Assembly: GCA_944384815.1 (NCBI GenBank)
Contig: CALWUW010000036.1
Span: forward strand, 62,001-126,000
Direction of reading: 5' to 3'
Source: an uncultured Clostridia bacterium
GTDB lineage: Bacteria; Bacillota; Clostridia; Oscillospirales; Acutalibacteraceae
Length of the DNA: 64,000 bases
In this document: positions 61,085 through 64,000 of the stretch, in pieces
Position numbering within the stretch: position 1 is the stretch's first letter
Layout: each line of letters starts with the position of its first letter
Notes under the pieces: model-generated
The model's database searches: none
Seen by the model: the letters and a program-made list of their open reading frames with translations, nothing else
Told to the model about the DNA's origin: nothing
Made by a program: the position numbers and the translations under genes

Positions 61085-61546
61085 GTGAAGGCTTTGAAGA
61101 AAGAGAAAGATCGAGAAAAAGACAAAGAAAAAAAGAAAAAACGGGTAAAGAAGGTATCCGCGGAAACGCCGAAAAAAAGTCTTCGCCGGAAAAAGGAAGC
61201 TGCCGCTTTCCCGGTTTTCTCCAATGAGCCGTTGGACTTCTTTCTCCAGGCTGCCGGAGGAAAGTGGAAAATGCGGATCCTTTGGGCTTTGCGGGAGGCA
61301 GGCAGCCTTCGCTATCGGGCTATCCGGGACAAAGTGCAGGGGATCACGGATATGATGCTGAGCCAAAGTCTCCGGGAACTTACGGAGTTTGGGCTGACCA
61401 TCCGGAAACAATATCAGGAGATCCCTCCCCGCGTGGAGTACGAGATCACTCCTTCTGGCCGGGAACTTCTGCCGATTCTGGAATCCATTGTGGCCTGGGA
61501 AGAGCGGTATCGTCCGGCTTCCGGGGAAGGAACAGTTTCTCTTTGA
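61085..61546 (+). CDS. HxlR-family transcriptional regulator
   Basis: A 153-residue winged-helix regulator. After a very basic N-terminal extension of about 40 residues (EKDREKDKEKKKKR), the HxlR domain runs from DFFLQAAGGKWKMRILWALREAGSLRYRAIRDKVQGITDMMLSQSLREL to PPRVEYEITPSGRELLPIL. HxlR lacks the usual cysteine seen in redox-sensing members, so the signal is open. The start is GTG at 61085, or TTG at 61094 with better spacing to AAAGGA. An inverted repeat next to the strong promoter at 61653 is a plausible target. Confidence 0.87.
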   Translation: MKALKKEKDREKDKEKKKKRVKKVSAETPKKSLRRKKEAAAFPVFSNEPLDFFLQAAGGKWKMRILWALREAGSLRYRAIRDKVQGITDMMLSQSLRELTEFGLTIRKQYQEIPPRVEYEITPSGRELLPILESIVAWEERYRPASGEGTVSL

Positions 61547-61556
61547 GCAAAAAAGT

Positions 61557-61582
61557 AAAAGGCCGGGGTTCCGGCCTTTTTA
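61557..61582 (+). terminator. Terminator of the HxlR gene
   Basis: AAAAGGCCGG/CCGGCCTTTT stem with a 4-base loop and a T-run. Confidence 0.85.
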
Positions 61583-61652
61583 TTTTTGTGATTTTGCTGA
61601 ATTTTTGGTCAAAAATCCCAGAAAAACCTGTAAAAAATCTTTTTTCCTAACA

Positions 61653-61681
61653 TTGACTTTTGCAAGGCTTTCCTGTATACT
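61653..61681 (+). promoter_or_regulatory. Strong promoter with no downstream gene
   Basis: TTGACT, 17-base spacer, TATACT; predicted start near 61688. The nearest rightward reading frame with support lies outside the window. Confidence 0.75.
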
Positions 61682-61711
61682 AAATTTACAAAAGTAATAA
61701 ACAAATTTAGT
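61679..61711 (+). promoter_or_regulatory. Inverted-repeat operator over the start site
   Basis: ACTAAATTT and AAATTTAGT, 9 bp each, 15 bases apart. The position over the -10 box and transcription start suggests repressor binding. Confidence 0.65.
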
Positions 61712-61990
61712 GTTTTCAGGATAATTTTTAAGATTTGCCATTTTATTTTTCAGCGGCATTCCGTGAAAAAAGCAAGGCTTGGTAGTGAATAGCAAGCTTT
61801 GCGCCGTCTTTGCTTTGAGGTGGCTTTTCACGTGGGGCCTTATGGTGGCCCTGTGAATTCTTAGGATGCTTGTGCAGTCTGGCAGCCTGTCAGGCAGCCC
61901 AATGCTCCAGGCAATCAAAATTAACAAACAGGGAAGATCCTTTCTGCCTTTTCCCCGGTGGCAATTGGCTGCCGGGGACCTTTCTTGTCC
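61688..61990 (+). ncRNA. Candidate structured non-coding RNA
   Basis: A region of about 300 bases downstream of the strong promoter. It has nested helices: GTGAAAA near 61766 with TTTTCAC near 61824; inside that, GCAAGGCTTG with CAAGCTTTGC; then GGGCC/GGCCC and GCCTG/CAGGC. It ends with a GC-rich hairpin (CCCCGG at 61953-61958, CCGGGG at 61972-61977) followed by a T-rich tract. No convincing frame. It does not show the conserved motifs of tmRNA, RNase P RNA or SRP RNA that I know. It is either a new RNA, a diverged 6S-like RNA, or a leader for a lost gene. Confidence 0.5.
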
Positions 61991-62144
61991 TTTGGTTTTT
62001 GAATATTTTGTAGGAAAAATGAACACAATCCGGAAAGTGTGTTGTGATCATTCTTTTTCCATGGTACAGTAAAGTAGCGTTGAAAATGCTCAAAAAATCT
62101 TCTTTTAAAATTGCGTACAAGTTTCTTTCTTTCCCAATTATAAA

Positions 62145-62191
62145 AAAGGAAAGAGGGTCCGCCATTGCCGACGGATCCTCTTTCCTTTTTC
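62145..62191 (+). terminator. Terminator hairpin in the non-coding region
   Basis: AAAGGAAAGAGG-TCCG pairs with CGGA-CCTCTTTCCTTT; T-rich after. It would end any read-through from the 61653 promoter. Confidence 0.75.
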
Positions 62192-62255
62192 TTTGTCCCC
62201 TTGTCTCCTTGTCTCCTTGTTTCCTTGTTCCTTTGTTTCCTTGCGCATTTGTTTG
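62192..62255. repeat. 8-unit 8-bp array (CTTGTCTC/CTTGTTTC type)
   Basis: TTTGTCCC, CTTGTCTC, CTTGTCTC, CTTGTTTC, CTTGTTCC, TTTGTTTC, CTTGCGCA, TTTGTTTG. It shares its core unit with 39433-39472. The rest of the 61991-62414 gap has no supported gene. Confidence 0.85.
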
Positions 62256-62414
62256 TTTGCGCCCAGGGGCGTTGCTTTCTGTTCTTATACCTGCATTTTC
62301 CGGAGTAAGGGAAAGAAAAATATCCTTATAGTATAAAATTAAAAAAACATCCTAATTGTATATTTTGAAAAAGGCTGTCCATAAACCCCAAAGATGCAGG
62401 AGTCCTCTGGCAGT

Positions 62415-63098
62415 TTAAATTTCCCGGATATGCAGCCCCATAAGCTTGGAGAGCTCTAGAGCCTGCATAGGAGAAACCGTTACATTTTTCAGATCTTCCA
62501 CCGCAAAAACAGCGCCATCCAGACTGCATTGGCTGAAATCCATTCCTTCCAGAAAGGCATGGAAAAATTCCCCGCGCAGAAAGCGGCAGTCCTTCAGGAG
62601 TGTTTTTTGGAATTTTCCCTGGGAAAACACACTTTGGGAAAAATCGCAGTCTTCCAGGCGGCAGGAGCGGAACCGGGAACCGTAATAGGAGCTGTAAGGC
62701 CCTTTGCAGCCGAAAAAGCAAACATTTTCCAAAAGGCTTTGGGTGATATGGGTCCCTAAAAAGCGGCAGTTTCGGAACTGCACCCGCTGCAGCCCGCAGT
62801 TTTCCATTTGCAGACCGGAAAGATCACAGTTTTCAAAGACCAAATCGCTTATGCCTATGGATTCCCAAACCCCTGAGGAAAACCTACATTCCCGAAAGAA
62901 ACACTGCTTCAGGTCTCCGCCTTCCCAACGGCTGTTCTGCAGTGTTTCCCGGAAAAACCATGTTCCGGAAATGATTCCCTCCCCTCCGGCTTTTTCAAAG
63001 GCGGCTTCCAAAGAAGTTGGCGGAAAAGCAGGAGGCAGAGAAAAGGGAAGCAGAGGTTCTTTCAGAGAAACAGGCTTTGTTCCGTTGGTTTTATTCAT
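62415..63098 (-). CDS. Pentapeptide-repeat protein
   Basis: A 227-residue protein whose residues 55-205 form a right-handed quadrilateral beta-helix of five-residue repeats with central Phe/Leu/Met (CFFRECRFSSG, DLVFENCDLSGLQMENCGLQRVQFRNCRFLG, RLEDCDFSQSVFSQGKF). Cysteine is unusually frequent at one repeat position. The N-terminal 50 residues and C-terminal helix (SPMQALELSKLMGLHIREI) cap the coil. The layout resembles Qnr/MfpA-like proteins, some of which mimic DNA and bind gyrase, but many pentapeptide proteins have no known role. ATG at 63098 has AAAGGA. Its neighbour on the same strand, 80 bases to the right, is the GerMN lipoprotein. Confidence 0.85.
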   Translation of the reverse strand: MNKTNGTKPVSLKEPLLPFSLPPAFPPTSLEAAFEKAGGEGIISGTWFFRETLQNSRWEGGDLKQCFFRECRFSSGVWESIGISDLVFENCDLSGLQMENCGLQRVQFRNCRFLGTHITQSLLENVCFFGCKGPYSSYYGSRFRSCRLEDCDFSQSVFSQGKFQKTLLKDCRFLRGEFFHAFLEGMDFSQCSLDGAVFAVEDLKNVTVSPMQALELSKLMGLHIREI

Positions 63099-63178
63099 GA
63101 AAAAATTCCTTTCTTTGCAGCAGAAGATTGAAAAAAGGGGAAGAAGCCTGGCTTCTCCCCCCTTTTAGCTCTAAATTT

Positions 63179-63895
63179 TCAGGGTGCTTCCTCCTGGGGC
63201 AAGGCAGCGGAAATAAGACTTTCCGGCAGCCAGTTTTCCTCATTAGGATCCAGAAGATCTTCCATAAATACCAAAGGATCTTCCAGATTCAACCGTCCGG
63301 TGGAAACGCTTTCCCCTGTGCAGGTCAGCTCCAAAGAATCCAGGTCATAGTTTCGGATCAGTGTGTTGGCCAAAGAGCCCAGAATAAGATCCTGCTGCCG
63401 GCTTCCCACGGTGGAAAGCCCTTCCAGAAACTCTCCGGAAACATTTACGGTAGCCGAACGCTCTTGAGAAGATTCCAAAACCTGAAAGGAAAGGATCTTC
63501 GTCCCTTCCGGAATGGAGCTACCTTCTATTAAAGCGTCTATAAGCCCTTGGGGCGTATCTTCCACCTGCTGGGCTTTTTCCCGAAGATAAGGGCTGTTCA
63601 TATCCCAAAGATACAGCCAAACATCGCGAATTTCCTTGGCAGGCTGCAGGGTTTCCCAGGGAAGCTGGCCCCGCAAAGAAGCGGAGGAGCTTTCCTGGAC
63701 GATAGAGTAATTTTCCACCAGGGTGGCTGTCTCAGGCGGATTGGGTTCATATATGGATTCTAAGGTATCCCCGGAGGGGGAAAGGCCATCCCCTCCGGAA
63801 GGGACCGCACAGCCCCAGATCCAGCAAAGGAGAAGAATTCCCGCCGCTCCCAAAACGGCTTTCATCTTTCGGGAATCCTGTTTCCGTACGTTCAT
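63179..63895 (-). CDS. GerMN-domain lipoprotein
   Basis: A 238-residue exported lipoprotein. The signal peptide ends in the lipobox IWGC (Cys near residue 29), followed by a Gly/Ser/Pro linker. The main domain reads as a GerMN (sporulation/germination) domain: VWLYLWDMNSPYLREKAQQV, then TPQGLIDALIEGSSIPEGTKILSF, VNVSGEFLEGL and a final LGSLANTLIRNYDLDSLELTCTGE. GerMN domains occur in GerM and in many clostridial lipoproteins that are not sporulation-specific. The start at 63895 has GGAGG. It is upstream of the pentapeptide gene and probably in one operon with it. Confidence 0.82.
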   Translation of the reverse strand: MNVRKQDSRKMKAVLGAAGILLLCWIWGCAVPSGGDGLSPSGDTLESIYEPNPPETATLVENYSIVQESSSASLRGQLPWETLQPAKEIRDVWLYLWDMNSPYLREKAQQVEDTPQGLIDALIEGSSIPEGTKILSFQVLESSQERSATVNVSGEFLEGLSTVGSRQQDLILGSLANTLIRNYDLDSLELTCTGESVSTGRLNLEDPLVFMEDLLDPNEENWLPESLISAALPQEEAP

Positions 63896-64000
63896 GATGA
63901 TCCTCCAAATTGACTAAACTTCAGGGAAGCCGAAAGCGGCACCCTTGGGAAAGCTCCGTTTTATGGACGGAAGGCTCCCCGGGCTGGGAGGCTGTGTCTT

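Noticed and set aside
61866..62072. 68-codon frame inside the candidate RNA
   Set aside because: No ribosome binding site and no sequence pattern of a protein; overlaps hairpins.
63896..64000. T-box-like GGGTGCC at the right edge
   Set aside because: The core motif is incomplete and no terminator/antiterminator pair is visible in the remaining bases.

Overview
The window looks like a chromosomal segment of an anaerobic, fermentative Firmicute, most likely class Clostridia and probably an Oscillospirales-like gut bacterium. Supporting signs are strong AGGAGG-type ribosome binding sites, a pyruvate:ferredoxin oxidoreductase, an iron-sulfur two-subunit serine dehydratase, a T-box leader, the families DUF6062, DUF4321, QueT and QueH, and a maf-mreBCD-mrdA-minD cell-shape cluster. 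Most of the DNA is GC-rich; two stretches (about 3.8-5.7 kb and 10.5-11.8 kb) are clearly more AT-rich and look acquired or decaying. The taxonomic placement is inference from gene content. No rRNA, tRNA, CRISPR array, phage or insertion-sequence gene was recognised.

Layout. 0-6 kb: the start of a leftward Orn/Lys/Arg decarboxylase with a long structured leader, a GH42 beta-galactosidase, a block of five stem-loops bracketed by two near-identical terminators, and an AT-rich sigma factor/membrane partner pair. 6-10.5 kb: DUF6062, an OGG-type glycosylase, serine dehydratase (sdaAB-sdaAA) and a LysO exporter encoded as two genes. 10.5-12 kb: a scar with two halves of DeoR-type regulators in opposite orientations plus a small Cro/C1-type gene. 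12-16 kb: a MarR-controlled heterodimeric ABC exporter. 16-25 kb: a truncated NSS transporter, class II aldolase, a lipoprotein with an HEFSH motif, QueT, a two-domain lipoprotein and HflK/HflC. 25-34 kb: a large DUF5695-like carbohydrate protein, a CNNM/HlyC-type membrane protein and pyruvate:ferredoxin oxidoreductase. 34-43 kb: an unknown propeller-like protein, a MacB/FtsX-type ABC system with a giant coiled coil, a small Smr protein and glycogen phosphorylase. 44-56 kb: zapA, a U32 protein, dut, DUF4321, maf, mreBCD, mrdA, minD and mgsA. 56-61 kb: a T-box-led hisS-aspS-queH run. 61-64 kb: an HxlR regulator, a strong promoter feeding a non-coding region, a pentapeptide-repeat protein and a GerMN-type lipoprotein.

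How the parts fit: the central metabolism here is sugar and glycogen use (GH42, glycogen phosphorylase, aldolase, methylglyoxal synthase) draining to acetyl-CoA through PFOR, plus serine deamination. The cell-envelope block combines MreBCD, PBP2, ZapA and a MinD-like ATPase, without minC, minE or rodA. Queuosine salvage is represented twice: QueT for uptake, and QueH placed with the synthetases for two of the four tRNAs that carry queuosine.

The most unusual feature is genome-scale rather than a single gene. Nearly every long intergenic gap holds a short array of tandem units, usually 7 or 8 bases long. Each array has its own unit, units within an array differ by substitutions while keeping exact register, and arrays often run up to a ribosome binding site or begin at a stop codon. 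Other items worth attention are a promoter-driven structured non-coding region near 61.7-62.0 kb, the decarboxylase leader, and the five-hairpin element.
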